Source of the DNA: JAFKKS01 sp039808325
GTDB lineage: Bacteria > Pseudomonadota > Alphaproteobacteria > Rhizobiales > Xanthobacteraceae
Assembly (NCBI GenBank): GCA_039808325.1
Contig: JBDHSU010000001.1
Coordinates: forward strand, 1-64,000
Length of the DNA: 64,000 bases
Reading direction: 5' to 3'
Shown here: positions 8,186 to 17,371 of the stretch, piece after piece
Numbering within the stretch: the stretch's first letter is position 1
How the letters are laid out: every line of letters starts with the position of its first letter
The notes under the pieces: model-generated
The model's database searches: none
Told to the model about the DNA's origin: nothing
Seen by the model: only the letters and a program-made list of their open reading frames with translations
Position numbers and translations under genes: made by a program

Positions 8186-9148
8186 TCAGCCGCGTGGATT
8201 GCGCAGGACCAGGCAGGCGCCGCCGACGCGGCGGATCTGACCGCACAGCGCGTTCGCCGCATTGCGCGTCTCGGCGCCGACGCGCACTTGATAGAATGCG
8301 CGGGTGCCGCGGCTGCGATTGGTCGAGCGCAGAATGCTCGGGTCTTGCCCTGCCAGCACCTTCGTGTAGCGGTGCGCGATCCGCGCGTAGCTCGACAGCG
8401 CCTTGTCGCGAGAGAAGCCGGCGCTCAACTGCACGCCCCACGGCTTGCGGGCGCCGAGGACGATGCGGCGCCCCAGTTCCTCGACGAACGGATTGGGCGC
8501 GCGCTCGAGCAACGCGATCAACTGCCGGCAGGTCGGCGACGGCCCCTGCTTCTCGGCGACGGCATCTTTGCCCTTGGCCCATTCCTCGACGGTCGCGCCG
8601 GTGATGGCGAAGACGTAGCGGCGCGTTTCGCCCGGCATCGGCCCGGTTCCGTCGAGCCATTCGCGAACGCGCCGCGGCCCGGCATTGTAGGCGGCGGCCG
8701 CGAGGCCGAGATTGCCGAACGTCTGGCGAAGCTCGCGCAGGAATTCCGCCGACTTCGGCAGCGCCTGAACGGGATCGAACGGGTCGAGCAGGCTGCGCTC
8801 GGCGGCGGTGCCCGGCATGAACTGGGCGATACCTTGCGCCCTGTCGCCGCTGCGCGTGACCGGGCCGACGGCGCGCGGGCGGAAGCGGCTCTCCTGCCAG
8901 ATCACCCGCGCGAAAAACTCAAGCGGCAGGCCGTTCGCGCGGGCCGCGGATTCCACCATGAGGCAGATCGACTCGCGCGCGGCGGCGTCGGAGACGTTCT
9001 TGCGCGCCGACGTGACGTTCGAGAGCGGGGCATTGACGCCCGTCCCCGAGTCTTCGGGCCCGTCGGCGCGAATGGGCGCGGCCCGCGCCGATGCGCCCGC
9101 CATCGCGAGACCGGCGGCAAGCAGAATGAGCGGCAGCCTCCGCCTCAT
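8186..9148 (-). CDS. Lytic transglycosylase with C-terminal SPOR-like region
   Basis: A 320-residue protein starting with a signal peptide (MRRRLPLILLAAGLAMAGASARA). The SLT/lysozyme-like domain is at about residues 60-170, with catalytic Glu in VIWQESRF, then AQGIAQFMPGTA and the AAAYNAGPRRV segment. The last 40 residues (FYQVRVGA, ANALCGQIRRVGGACLV) resemble a SPOR peptidoglycan-binding repeat. It probably cleaves periplasmic peptidoglycan to 1,6-anhydro products. The start inside a longer open frame was chosen for the signal peptide. It is divergent from the histidine phosphatase gene. Confidence 0.85.
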   Translation of the reverse strand: MRRRLPLILLAAGLAMAGASARAAPIRADGPEDSGTGVNAPLSNVTSARKNVSDAAARESICLMVESAARANGLPLEFFARVIWQESRFRPRAVGPVTRSGDRAQGIAQFMPGTAAERSLLDPFDPVQALPKSAEFLRELRQTFGNLGLAAAAYNAGPRRVREWLDGTGPMPGETRRYVFAITGATVEEWAKGKDAVAEKQGPSPTCRQLIALLERAPNPFVEELGRRIVLGARKPWGVQLSAGFSRDKALSSYARIAHRYTKVLAGQDPSILRSTNRSRGTRAFYQVRVGAETRNAANALCGQIRRVGGACLVLRNPRG

Positions 9149-9272
9149 GCGGGACGGCCGAAGCCGGGCCTCTTTCCCCCGCCCGGAGAATAGGCCAAAC
9201 GGTCGGCTTCCTGTTACAGGATACGTCCGCAAGGACCGCTGCCTCTCCTCAGACGCCACAGACGAGACGATC

Positions 9273-9944
9273 ATGCCGACAAACACCGAAACCCGCTGGT
9301 GGTGGGTCCGCCATGCCCCCGTTCCTGACGGCGGCCGCATCTACGGCCAATCCGATCTTGACTGCGACTGCGGCAATGTCGCGGTGTTCAACGCGCTGGC
9401 GAGGGAACTGCCGCACGGCGCCGTCTGGGTCACCAGCAATCTCGCCCGCACGCGGCAGACCGCCGCGGCGATCAAGGCCGCCGCGGAAGGCCGCTACGAC
9501 GGACCGGATCCGACGCCGATCGGCGACTTCGCCGAGCAGCACCTGGGATCCTGGCAGGGTATGAACCGGGTCGAGTTCTTGGCAAGCCGCGCCGACAAGC
9601 GGCACCCGTTCTGGTTCGGCATGGCGGACGAGAGACCGCCGGGGGGCGAGACATTCGCGGAACTGGCCGGGCGCGTCGCGGGCGCCATCGCGAAGGTCAC
9701 CGAGGAGCACCGGGGGCGGGACATCGTGGCGGTGACCCACGGCGGTACCATCCGCGCCGCCCTGGCGCTCGCGCTGGGGGTACCGCCCGACGCGGCGCTT
9801 GCCTTCGTCATCGAGAACTGCTCGATCACGCGGCTCGACAAGCTCGACCAGGGCACGACATCGCACTGGCGGGTCGCTGCCGTCAATCATCGGCCCTGGG
9901 GCCCCGGCCCCCATCAGCCCGACCACCCGGCGACGCGCGGTTGA
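9273..9944 (+). CDS. Histidine phosphatase family protein
   Basis: A 223-residue protein of the phosphoglycerate-mutase-like histidine phosphatase superfamily. The catalytic RH motif is RHAPV near the N-terminus (His14), with the second catalytic His in VAVTHGGTIRAAL. The order GQSDL, TSNLARTRQTA and EQHLGSWQG fits the alpha-ribazole phosphatase/CobC-like branch. No cobalamin genes are adjacent, so the substrate is open. Confidence 0.85.
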   Translation: MPTNTETRWWWVRHAPVPDGGRIYGQSDLDCDCGNVAVFNALARELPHGAVWVTSNLARTRQTAAAIKAAAEGRYDGPDPTPIGDFAEQHLGSWQGMNRVEFLASRADKRHPFWFGMADERPPGGETFAELAGRVAGAIAKVTEEHRGRDIVAVTHGGTIRAALALALGVPPDAALAFVIENCSITRLDKLDQGTTSHWRVAAVNHRPWGPGPHQPDHPATRG

Positions 9945-10132
9945 ACGGCCCGGGCGAATTCCTGATTTGGAATCCCAGATATCCGCCGCGAATCGTTAAA
10001 GTTTTACGTATTGAGCTATGCTAAATCCGCAACGCTGCGGCGCAGCATCATCTGTTTTGCATCGCATCATGTGGGCCTATATGCCTCGCGTACAGGCAGT
10101 TTGCCTTCAAATTCTGACTTTTAGGTGCGACT

Positions 10133-10291
10133 ATGATCTTGACCAACCTCATCCGCCTGGTTCGTTCCTGGCGCCGCTACCATCAGAGCGTTCGGGAGCT
10201 TTCCCGCCTCGATGACCGCGAGCTTGCCGACATCGGCCTGAGCCGGAGCGATATCCCGCATGTTGCCTGGGACGCCGCGCAGGCTGCGTAA
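10133..10291 (+). CDS. DUF1127 small arginine-rich protein
   Basis: A 52-residue gene between the histidine phosphatase and sterol-desaturase genes. The product begins MILTNLIRLVRSWRRYHQ and continues with RELSRLDDRELADIGLSRSDI, the DUF1127 (YjiS-like) signature. Short DUF1127 proteins in Alphaproteobacteria have been linked to RNA turnover and phosphate or stress physiology. A perfect intrinsic terminator follows 21 nt after the TAA. A 188-bp leader precedes it and holds a GCTGCGGCGCAGC hairpin. It is probably a monocistronic unit. Confidence 0.85.
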   Translation: MILTNLIRLVRSWRRYHQSVRELSRLDDRELADIGLSRSDIPHVAWDAAQAA

Positions 10292-10312
10292 TCCTCGCAA
10301 AAAGCACTGATA

Positions 10313-10341
10313 AAACGCCCGCTTACGCGGGCGTTTTTATT
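10313..10341 (+). terminator. Intrinsic terminator of the DUF1127 gene
   Basis: A perfect 10-bp stem (10313-10322 AAACGCCCGC with 10327-10336 GCGGGCGTTT) closes a TTAC loop and is followed by a T-rich tract. It lies 21 nt after the DUF1127 stop codon and before the unrelated next gene. Confidence 0.9.
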
Positions 10342-10418
10342 TCTTACGCAAGCATGAGAAGGCCCGCCGCGGCTCGCCGCACGCTTGACCGCGTGGGCCG
10401 CCGGGCGGACAAGAGCGT

Positions 10419-11297
10419 ATGGACCCTACGCTCTTGGCGGAAGAACCTCTCCTTCGGCTGGCTTGCTTCGCCGGCGTCTTCCTGCTGATGGCGCTGTGGG
10501 AAATTGCTGCACCGCGGCGTAACGCCCCGGCGCGGCGGCCGGTCCGCTGGAGCAGCAATCTCGGCATCATCATTCTCGATACATTGTTGATTCGATTGCT
10601 TATTCCAACCGCCGCCGTGGGATTGGCCATGCAGGCGGAAGCCGCGCATTGGGGACTTCTGGGGCTGGTCGCTTGGCCTCCCTGGGTCAAAATCGCCATC
10701 TCTCTGGTTGTACTCGATCTCTCTATCTACCTCCAGCATGTGGTGTTCCATGCGATTCCCGCATTGTGGCGGGTGCACCGGATGCACCATGCGGACCTCC
10801 ACATCGATGTCAGCACCGGCGTCCGCTTCCATCCGGTGGAAATGCTCCTCTCGCTCGGCATCAAGATGGTCGTCGTCGCCGGCTTGGGCGCGCCGGCACT
10901 CGCGGTGCTCGTATTCGAGATTCTGCTCAACGCGACATCGATGTTCAGCCACAGCAATGTGCGGCTGCCCGATCCTATCGACCGCGTTGTTCGCTGGATC
11001 GTGGTCACCCCGGATATGCATCGCATTCACCACTCCATCGAAGCGGCGGAGACCAACTCCAATTTCGGCTTCAATTTTTCGCTGTGGGACCGGATTTTCG
11101 GGACCTACCGCTCGGCGCCAGCGGCGGGACAACTCGGAATGACCGTCGGGGTCGAGCAGTTTCGCGATCCACGCGAGCTTCGGCTCGATCGCATGCTGAC
11201 CCAGCCGCTGCGAGAGGACCGCGGTGCACAGCCTTTCAACGGCTCGCCGTCCGACACCTTGGCCAAACCCGCGCCGAACGATAGATCATCATTATGA
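10419..11297 (+). CDS. Sterol desaturase / fatty acid hydroxylase family membrane protein
   Basis: A 292-residue di-iron membrane protein. The histidine clusters are QHVVFH (H107, H111), HRMHH (120-124), FHPVE (H138), SHSN (H178) and HRIHH (201-205), matching the family (PF04116). Hydrophobic segments lie near residues 15-30, 48-72, 90-108 and 145-170. It likely hydroxylates or desaturates a lipid; the substrate is not deducible and no hopanoid or carotenoid genes are adjacent. Its stop overlaps the trmFO start by 4 nt, so the two are translationally coupled. Confidence 0.85.
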   Translation: MDPTLLAEEPLLRLACFAGVFLLMALWEIAAPRRNAPARRPVRWSSNLGIIILDTLLIRLLIPTAAVGLAMQAEAAHWGLLGLVAWPPWVKIAISLVVLDLSIYLQHVVFHAIPALWRVHRMHHADLHIDVSTGVRFHPVEMLLSLGIKMVVVAGLGAPALAVLVFEILLNATSMFSHSNVRLPDPIDRVVRWIVVTPDMHRIHHSIEAAETNSNFGFNFSLWDRIFGTYRSAPAAGQLGMTVGVEQFRDPRELRLDRMLTQPLREDRGAQPFNGSPSDTLAKPAPNDRSSL

Positions 11298-12709
11298 ATC
11301 GAGCGGTTCACATCGTCGGCGGCGGATTGGCGGGCTCGGAGGCGGCCTGGCAGATCGCGCGGCGCGGCCTGCCGGTGGTGCTGCATGAGATGCGGCCGGT
11401 GCGGCGAACGGAAGCGCACAAAACGGAGCAATTGGCCGAGCTCGTCTGCTCGAACTCCTTCCGCTCCGACGACGCCGAAGGCAATGCGGTCGGTCTGCTG
11501 CACGCGGAGATGCGCCGGCTCGACTCGCTCATCCTGCGGGCGGCCGATGCGCACCAAGTTCCCGCCGGCGGCGCGCTGGCCGTCGATCGCGACGGCTTCG
11601 CGCAATCCGTCTCTTCCGCACTGGCGAGCCATCCGCTGATCACCATCGAGCGCGTTGAAATCACCGACCTGCCGCCGCCCGCCTGGGGACCAACGGTGAT
11701 CGCCACCGGGCCCCTCACCTCGCCGGCGCTGGCGAGCGCCGTTCGGCAGGCGACGGGCGAGGCGGAGCTCGCCTTCTTCGATGCGATCGCGCCGATCGTA
11801 CACCGCGACTCGATCGACATGTCGGTCGCCTGGCTGCAGTCGCGCTACGATAAGGTCGGACCTGGCGGCGGGGCTGCCGATTACGTCAACTGCCCGATGA
11901 CGCGGGAGCAATACGACGCCTTCGTCGATGCGCTGATCGGCGGGGAGAAGGTCGCCTTCCACGAATGGGAGGCGACGACGCCCTACTTCGACGGCTGCCT
12001 GCCGATCGAGGTCATGGCCGAGCGCGGGCGCGAGACGCTGCGGCATGGGCCGATGAAACCGTTCGGCCTGACCAACAGCCACAAGCCGACGGAGAAAGCC
12101 TACGCCATCGTGCAGCTCCGGCAGGACAACAGGCTCGGCACGCTGTTCAACATGGTCGGCTTCCAGACCAAGCTGAAGCATGCCGAGCAGGTGCGCGTCT
12201 TCCGCACCATTCCGGGGCTCGAGAACGCCGAATTCGCGCGGCTCGGCGGGCTGCACCGCAACACGTTCCTCAATGCACCGAAGGTGCTGGACGCGACCCT
12301 GCGCCTGCAGGCGGCGCCGCATCTGCGCTTTGCCGGCCAGATCACCGGCTGCGAGGGCTATGTCGAGTCCGCGGCCGTCGGCCTGCTCGCGGGACGCTTC
12401 GCGGCCGAGGAAAGCCTCGGTGCCGCCCCGTGCCTACCGCCACCGACCACCGCGCTTGGCGCGCTGCTCGGTCACATCACCGGCGGTCACATCGAGACGA
12501 TCGATGCCGGGCCCCGCTCCTACCAGCCGATGAACATCAATTTCGGCCTGTTTCCGCCGCTGGCGCAGGCGCCGACAAAAGCCGCCGACGGAACGCGGCT
12601 GCGCGGCCCGGCAAAGGCGATCGCGAAGAAGCGCATGCTCTGCCAGCGCGCGCTCGCCGACCTCGATCGATGGATCGGGGCGCCGCGCGCGGTCGTCGCG
12701 GCCGAGTGA
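11294..12709 (+). CDS. trmFO: Methylenetetrahydrofolate-tRNA-(uracil-54-C5)-methyltransferase TrmFO
   Basis: A 471-residue flavoprotein that makes ribothymidine at tRNA position 54 using methylenetetrahydrofolate. The FAD dinucleotide-binding loop is GGGLAGSE (9-16). ELVCSNSFRSDD, MVGFQTKLKH and LGGLHRNTFLNAP are diagnostic segments. Length matches the family. It overlaps the upstream gene by 4 nt and is followed 4 nt later by the kinase-like gene, so all three are likely one operon. Confidence 0.95.
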   Translation: MNRAVHIVGGGLAGSEAAWQIARRGLPVVLHEMRPVRRTEAHKTEQLAELVCSNSFRSDDAEGNAVGLLHAEMRRLDSLILRAADAHQVPAGGALAVDRDGFAQSVSSALASHPLITIERVEITDLPPPAWGPTVIATGPLTSPALASAVRQATGEAELAFFDAIAPIVHRDSIDMSVAWLQSRYDKVGPGGGAADYVNCPMTREQYDAFVDALIGGEKVAFHEWEATTPYFDGCLPIEVMAERGRETLRHGPMKPFGLTNSHKPTEKAYAIVQLRQDNRLGTLFNMVGFQTKLKHAEQVRVFRTIPGLENAEFARLGGLHRNTFLNAPKVLDATLRLQAAPHLRFAGQITGCEGYVESAAVGLLAGRFAAEESLGAAPCLPPPTTALGALLGHITGGHIETIDAGPRSYQPMNINFGLFPPLAQAPTKAADGTRLRGPAKAIAKKRMLCQRALADLDRWIGAPRAVVAAE

Positions 12710-12713
12710 ACCA

Positions 12714-13829
12714 ATGGGCAATCCCGATATCGAACGCCGCCTCACCCGCGACGACGCGCCGCCGACGCTACCGGAGCTTGGCGCACGCTGGCGCGGCGGC
12801 ACCGTCCTCAAGCGCGATGTCTTTTCCACCATCGAGCGCGGCGCCCTGCGCACCGGCGACAAGGAGGAAGAAGCGGTCCTGCGCCGGATCGATCAGGTTC
12901 CCTGGTGGAGCCGGATCATCGCCAAGCATTTCCTGGCGCGCGAAGGACGCGCGCTGGAGATCGCGGGCCCGCTTGGGGTCGCGCCGCGCGCGCTGTATCG
13001 CGGGCGCGAGGCGCTGGTGCGCAGTTGGGTCGACGGCATCGCCTTGCATCTGGCAAAGCCGACCGGCGACATCGGCTATTTCCGCTCCGCGAAGGCGGCT
13101 TTGCGCGCGCTGCATCGCGCCGGGATCACGCACAACGATCTCGCGAAAGAACAGAATTGGCTGCGGGGACCGGACGGTCTCGCTTACCTCACCGACTTCC
13201 AACTGGCGACGCGCTTCGCGAAGCGCGGACGGATTTTCCGCACCGCCGCCTATGAAGACCTGCGGCACCTGCTCAAGCACAAGCGCCGCTATGCGCCGGA
13301 CGCGCTGACCGCGACGGAGAAGCGCATTCTCGCGCGCAAGAGTTGGCTCGCGCGCCTTTGGCTGAAGACGGGAAAGCGCGTCTATCTGCTCATCACACGC
13401 GGCCTCCTCAACTTCACCGATCGCGAAGGGGGCGGGCCGCGCCTCGTCAACGACGCGCCGGTCGTAAGCGCACGTATCGCCGCGCACCCGAACGTCCGCG
13501 ACGTGGCGATCGTGGCATTCCCGGATCGCCGTGCCGGCGTCGGACTCTATGCTTTCGTCGAGGCGGACGGGATTGGCGAGCGCGATCTCGTGGCGTTCAC
13601 GAAAGATGGGATCGGCAAGATTCAAATGCCGGAACATCTGCAACTGGTCGACGCACTTCCGCGCGACGCAAGCGGCACGGTGCATAAAGAGATTCTGACG
13701 CTGATCGCGATGAACCAAGTCGATCTCGTCGCGGGACTGACCAGCCCGGCGGAGAGTGCGACAGTGGAGCGGATCGTCGCCGGCCGTCGCAACCTGCGCG
13801 ACCGCTTCAACCTCGGCGGCGCTACCTGA
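12714..13829 (+). CDS. Kinase-like protein fused to an ANL (AMP-binding) C-terminal domain
   Basis: A 371-residue protein. Residues 55-190 look like a eukaryotic-type or RIO/LPS-kinase-like phosphotransferase: catalytic loop HNDLAKEQN (140-148) and metal-binding TDF (160-162). No glycine-rich loop is obvious. Residues 248-330 look like the small C-terminal domain of adenylate-forming enzymes (AHPNVRDVAIVAFPD, then LPRDASG). The adenylation lysine of the usual SGK motif is replaced by Thr (SGT, residues 320-322), with a Lys at 325. A large N-terminal adenylation domain is absent. It probably phosphorylates a small molecule or lipid, with the C-terminal part acting in binding or regulation; that is inference. 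It overlaps the convergent next gene by 8 nt. Confidence 0.7.
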   Translation: MGNPDIERRLTRDDAPPTLPELGARWRGGTVLKRDVFSTIERGALRTGDKEEEAVLRRIDQVPWWSRIIAKHFLAREGRALEIAGPLGVAPRALYRGREALVRSWVDGIALHLAKPTGDIGYFRSAKAALRALHRAGITHNDLAKEQNWLRGPDGLAYLTDFQLATRFAKRGRIFRTAAYEDLRHLLKHKRRYAPDALTATEKRILARKSWLARLWLKTGKRVYLLITRGLLNFTDREGGGPRLVNDAPVVSARIAAHPNVRDVAIVAFPDRRAGVGLYAFVEADGIGERDLVAFTKDGIGKIQMPEHLQLVDALPRDASGTVHKEILTLIAMNQVDLVAGLTSPAESATVERIVAGRRNLRDRFNLGGAT

Positions 13830-14673
13830 AACGGCGCGCCGCGCGCCACATCGCCCATTGCCGGCGCCACTGCGCCACGTCGACGACATCGTGGAACGGA
13901 TCGAAATCACGCCGGTCGATGCGGTCGAGATAGAGCGGCACGAGCATGGCCGGCAGGAGCGCCGGACCGATCTCCGCCGGCGCCTCACCCACAAGCGAAT
14001 GCAGCAACGCCAACCGTTCGCGCGCCTCCGCGCTTAACTCCCGCAGCACAGCTTTTAAGCCGTCCGCATTTCGACCGGCGGCGACATCTTCGACGCTGAC
14101 GTCATGGCGGGCCATCGCATCGCGCGGGAGATGGACCTTGCCGCGCGAGGCGTCGCGCGCGACGTTGCGCACGATCTCGGAGACGGCGAGCGCAAACCCG
14201 GCCGATCGCGACAACTCCATTACCGGCGCTGGAGCGTCGCGCGACAGAATCCCGATCGCCGCGCGGACGACCGCGCCGCTGGTCGCCTCGGCACGCTCCA
14301 TCAACGCGGCGACGGTGTCGGTGGCATCGCCGTAAAGATCCGCCGTGCGTGCATCGAGCATCGCAACGAGCGGCGCGCGCTCGACGTTCGGCGAGCGTGC
14401 CAGCATCGCCAAAAGCGCGGCCGCAACGGGATTGGCTCGCGCCTCCTCCTCCCGTTCGCCCTGCAAGGCCTCGCGCCACCATTGCAGTCGGACTTCGCCG
14501 GCCATCGGCTCGTGCGTCAGCAACGGGACGCGCGCGATCTCGGTGTCGAAGGCGTAGAGCGCGTGCAGATCGGCGCGGCGTTCCGCCGGCGCGAACAGCG
14601 TGGCGAGATAGCGATCGCGCGCGAACGCGCGAACTTCGCTCTCGCAGACATCCAACGCGTCAGCCATGCGCAC
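13822..14673 (-). CDS. Squalene/phytoene synthase-like protein (NDUFAF6-like)
   Basis: A 283-residue protein of the squalene/phytoene synthase fold (PF00494): ADLHALYAFDTEIARV, EVRLQWWREAL, then RNVARDASRGKVHLP. The first Asp-rich motif of true synthases is reduced to DTEIA, while part of the second remains. This matches the branch that includes the mitochondrial complex I assembly factor NDUFAF6, so prenyl-chain condensation is doubtful. No isoprenoid genes lie nearby. It lies 30 nt downstream of secF on the same strand and may be cotranscribed with secD-secF. Confidence 0.75.
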   Translation of the reverse strand: MRMADALDVCESEVRAFARDRYLATLFAPAERRADLHALYAFDTEIARVPLLTHEPMAGEVRLQWWREALQGEREEEARANPVAAALLAMLARSPNVERAPLVAMLDARTADLYGDATDTVAALMERAEATSGAVVRAAIGILSRDAPAPVMELSRSAGFALAVSEIVRNVARDASRGKVHLPRDAMARHDVSVEDVAAGRNADGLKAVLRELSAEARERLALLHSLVGEAPAEIGPALLPAMLVPLYLDRIDRRDFDPFHDVVDVAQWRRQWAMWRAARRFR

Positions 14674-14703
14674 GCCGGATCATCGTTGGAAGAACGAACG
14701 GCG

Positions 14704-15711
14704 TCAGGGCGAAGACTTGCTCTTCTTCTTCGCCGGAACGTCCGCCTTCTTCTCGGGCTTGTCGGATTTTGCCGTCTTCTCGACCTTTTCAGGCTCGTCC
14801 GGCTCTTCCCGCCGCCCGGTGCCGACGCCGAGATAAATCAACATCGGCGAGGCGATGAAGATCGAGGTGTAAGTGCCAACCAGCACGACGCCGAACATCA
14901 TCGTCGCGGTGAAGCTATGAATGGCTTGGCCGCCAAAGAGGAGCAATGCCAGCAAGGCCAGCGTCACGGTGACGTGCGTGATGATCGAGCGCGACAGTGT
15001 CGAGTTCACGGACGCGTTGAGCAGATCGGTCATCGGCATGCGCTTGTAGCGGCGCAACATCTCACGAATGCGGTCGTAAATGACGACGGTGTCGTTGAGC
15101 GAATAGCCGAGAATGGTCAGCAGCGCCGCGATGCTGGTGAGATCGAAGTCGATCTGGCTAATCGACATAAAACCGATCGTCAGCACGATATCGTGCACGT
15201 TCGCAATCGAGGCGCCGAGCGCGAATTGCCACTCGAAACGGAACCAGAGGTAGACGAGAATGCCGACAATGGCGACCAGCAGGCCGATCAAGCCGTACGA
15301 CAAGAGCTCGCCGGAGACGCGCGGGCCCACGACCTCGACACGACGGTATTCGTAGGCGTCGCCGAGGACATTGCGCACCTTCTGCAGCGCTTCCTGCTGC
15401 GCCGCGTCCCCGCCCGGCTGTTGCGAAATTCGGATCAGGACTTCGGTCGGACCACCGAATTGCTGCAACTGGAACTCTCCGAGTTCCAACGACCCGATCT
15501 TCGCGCGCAGCGTGGCGAGATCGGCATCTCCCGCCTTCGACTGCACTTCCATCAGCGTGCCGCCGCGGAAATCGATGCCGAAGTTCAGGCCGTGCGTGAA
15601 GTAAAGAACAACCGCGAGAACCGACAGGAGCGCCGACAACGGAAAGCTGATGCGCCGGAAGCGCATGAAATCGAATTTGGTGTCGTCCGGGACAATGCGG
15701 AGAAGGCGCAC
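14704..15711 (-). CDS. secF: Protein translocase subunit SecF
   Basis: A 335-residue inner-membrane protein of the SecDF complex, which uses proton motive force to pull exported proteins through SecYEG. One transmembrane helix precedes the periplasmic segment, which starts with NFGIDFRGGT. A block of five helices follows, with LGYSLNDTVVIYDRIRE. The C-terminal tail is Lys/Pro-rich. It lies 34 nt after secD and belongs to the yajC-secD-secF unit. Confidence 0.96.
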   Translation of the reverse strand: MRLLRIVPDDTKFDFMRFRRISFPLSALLSVLAVVLYFTHGLNFGIDFRGGTLMEVQSKAGDADLATLRAKIGSLELGEFQLQQFGGPTEVLIRISQQPGGDAAQQEALQKVRNVLGDAYEYRRVEVVGPRVSGELLSYGLIGLLVAIVGILVYLWFRFEWQFALGASIANVHDIVLTIGFMSISQIDFDLTSIAALLTILGYSLNDTVVIYDRIREMLRRYKRMPMTDLLNASVNSTLSRSIITHVTVTLALLALLLFGGQAIHSFTATMMFGVVLVGTYTSIFIASPMLIYLGVGTGRREEPDEPEKVEKTAKSDKPEKKADVPAKKKSKSSP

Positions 15712-15745
15712 GTTCGGTTCTCTTTCGGCTCTCGTCGCGCGGAGG

Positions 15746-17350
15746 CTAGATCGGGACGTGCTGCGGGCGCTTCCAGCGCACCCATGTCGCGACGATCAGC
15801 CTGGTCAGCGTGAACGCGGTGAAAACGGTCGTGATGATGCCGATGCCCAGCGTCACGGCGAAGCCTCGCACCGGCCCGGTTCCGATAAAGAACAGAACCG
15901 CGGCCGCGATGAACGTCGTGATGTTGGAGTCGAGAATGGTCGCGAGCGCGCGCGCAAAGCCCGCGTCGATGGCGGTGATCGGCGTACGCCCGGCGCGCAC
16001 TTCCTCGCGGATGCGCTCGTAGATCAGCACGTTGCTGTCCACCGCGATTCCGACGGTGAGCACGATGCCTGCGATGCCGGGCAATGTCAGCGTCGCGTTG
16101 AGCAGCGAGAGAACACCGAAAATCATCGCGACGTTCACCGCCACGGCGACGTTGGCGAAAATCCCGAACAGCCCGTAGGTCGCCAACATGAACAAAATAA
16201 CGAGCACCGAGCCGACATACGAGGCGCGCTTGCCCTTCTCGATCGAGTCCTGGCCGAGGCCGGCGCCGACGGTTCGCTCCTCGACGATCGTCAGCGGCGC
16301 CGGCAAGGCGCCGGCACGCAGCAGGATCGCGAGGTCGTTCGCCTGCTCGACGGTGAAGTTACCCGAAATCTGACCCGAGCCGCCGATGATCGGTTCGCGG
16401 ATCACCGGCGCCGAGATCACTTCGTTGTCCAGAACGATGGCAAACGGGCGGCCGACATTCTCTTGCGTCGCCTGACCGAAGCGGCGCGCGCCGGCGCTGT
16501 TGAAGCGGAAGCTGACGATCGGTTCGCTGGTGCGCTGGTCGAAGCCCGGCTGTGCGTCAACGAGATCCTCGCCCGACACCATCACACGCTTCTCGATGAC
16601 GTAGGTGTTGCCGCCTTCCTTCTTCGACCCCTTCAGGATTTCGTCATCCGGAGGCGCACGGCCCTGCTCCGCTTGCTCCGGCGAAATCGAGGTATCGACC
16701 AGTCTGAAGGTGAGCTTCGCCGTCTTGCCCAGAAGTTCCTTCAAGCGCGCGGGATCCTGCAGACCCGGCACCTGGACCAGGATGCGATCCGAGCCCTGGC
16801 GCTGAATCAGAGGCTCGACGGTGCCGAGCTCGTTGACGCGCCGCTCGACAATCTGAATGGACTGGTCGACGGCCTGGCGGATGCGCTCGTTGATTGCCGG
16901 CTCGGTGACGGTCAGGCGGATCAGATTGTTACCGGCGTCGGAGACATCGAGAGACTGCTGGCCGGTGCCGCTCAGAATGCCGCCGAGCGGCGTCGACAGC
17001 TCACGCAGCTTCTTCAGCGCCTGCTGGAAATCGGCGCCCTCGCGGATGCGAACCTCCACGCTGTTGCCGCGAATGGCAAGACCGGTATAGCCGACCCTGG
17101 CTTCACGCAGCACGCGGCGAACGTCGTCGCGCAGCGTGTCGACCTTCTCCTTGCGCACGGCGTCGGAATCGACCTCGAGCAGCAGATGCGAGCCGCCCTG
17201 CAGGTCGAGGCCCAGCACGATGTGCCGTTGCGCCCACCTCGGCCACGACTGCACGGTCGCTTCGGAGAAAAAGTTCGGAATTGCAAAAGCACATACGATG
17301 AAGGCGGTCGCCAACGTCGCTATGGCTTTCCAGCGTGAGAAATACAGCAT
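15746..17350 (-). CDS. secD: Protein translocase subunit SecD
   Basis: A 534-residue partner of SecF. The first transmembrane segment (residues 9-28) is followed by VLGLDLQGGSHLLLEVD, the SecD signature, then the large periplasmic domain with the DRILVQVPGLQDP segment. The C-terminal membrane domain contains AVDSNVLIYERIREE. It is placed between yajC (21 nt upstream) and secF. Confidence 0.96.
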   Translation of the reverse strand: MLYFSRWKAIATLATAFIVCAFAIPNFFSEATVQSWPRWAQRHIVLGLDLQGGSHLLLEVDSDAVRKEKVDTLRDDVRRVLREARVGYTGLAIRGNSVEVRIREGADFQQALKKLRELSTPLGGILSGTGQQSLDVSDAGNNLIRLTVTEPAINERIRQAVDQSIQIVERRVNELGTVEPLIQRQGSDRILVQVPGLQDPARLKELLGKTAKLTFRLVDTSISPEQAEQGRAPPDDEILKGSKKEGGNTYVIEKRVMVSGEDLVDAQPGFDQRTSEPIVSFRFNSAGARRFGQATQENVGRPFAIVLDNEVISAPVIREPIIGGSGQISGNFTVEQANDLAILLRAGALPAPLTIVEERTVGAGLGQDSIEKGKRASYVGSVLVILFMLATYGLFGIFANVAVAVNVAMIFGVLSLLNATLTLPGIAGIVLTVGIAVDSNVLIYERIREEVRAGRTPITAIDAGFARALATILDSNITTFIAAAVLFFIGTGPVRGFAVTLGIGIITTVFTAFTLTRLIVATWVRWKRPQHVPI

Positions 17351-17371
17351 GGGCTATCCGGTTCGCGCGCC

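Noticed and set aside
10020..10215. 65-codon plus-strand frame overlapping the DUF1127 gene
   Set aside because: Different frame from the DUF1127 protein, no family match, and it runs through the leader hairpin.
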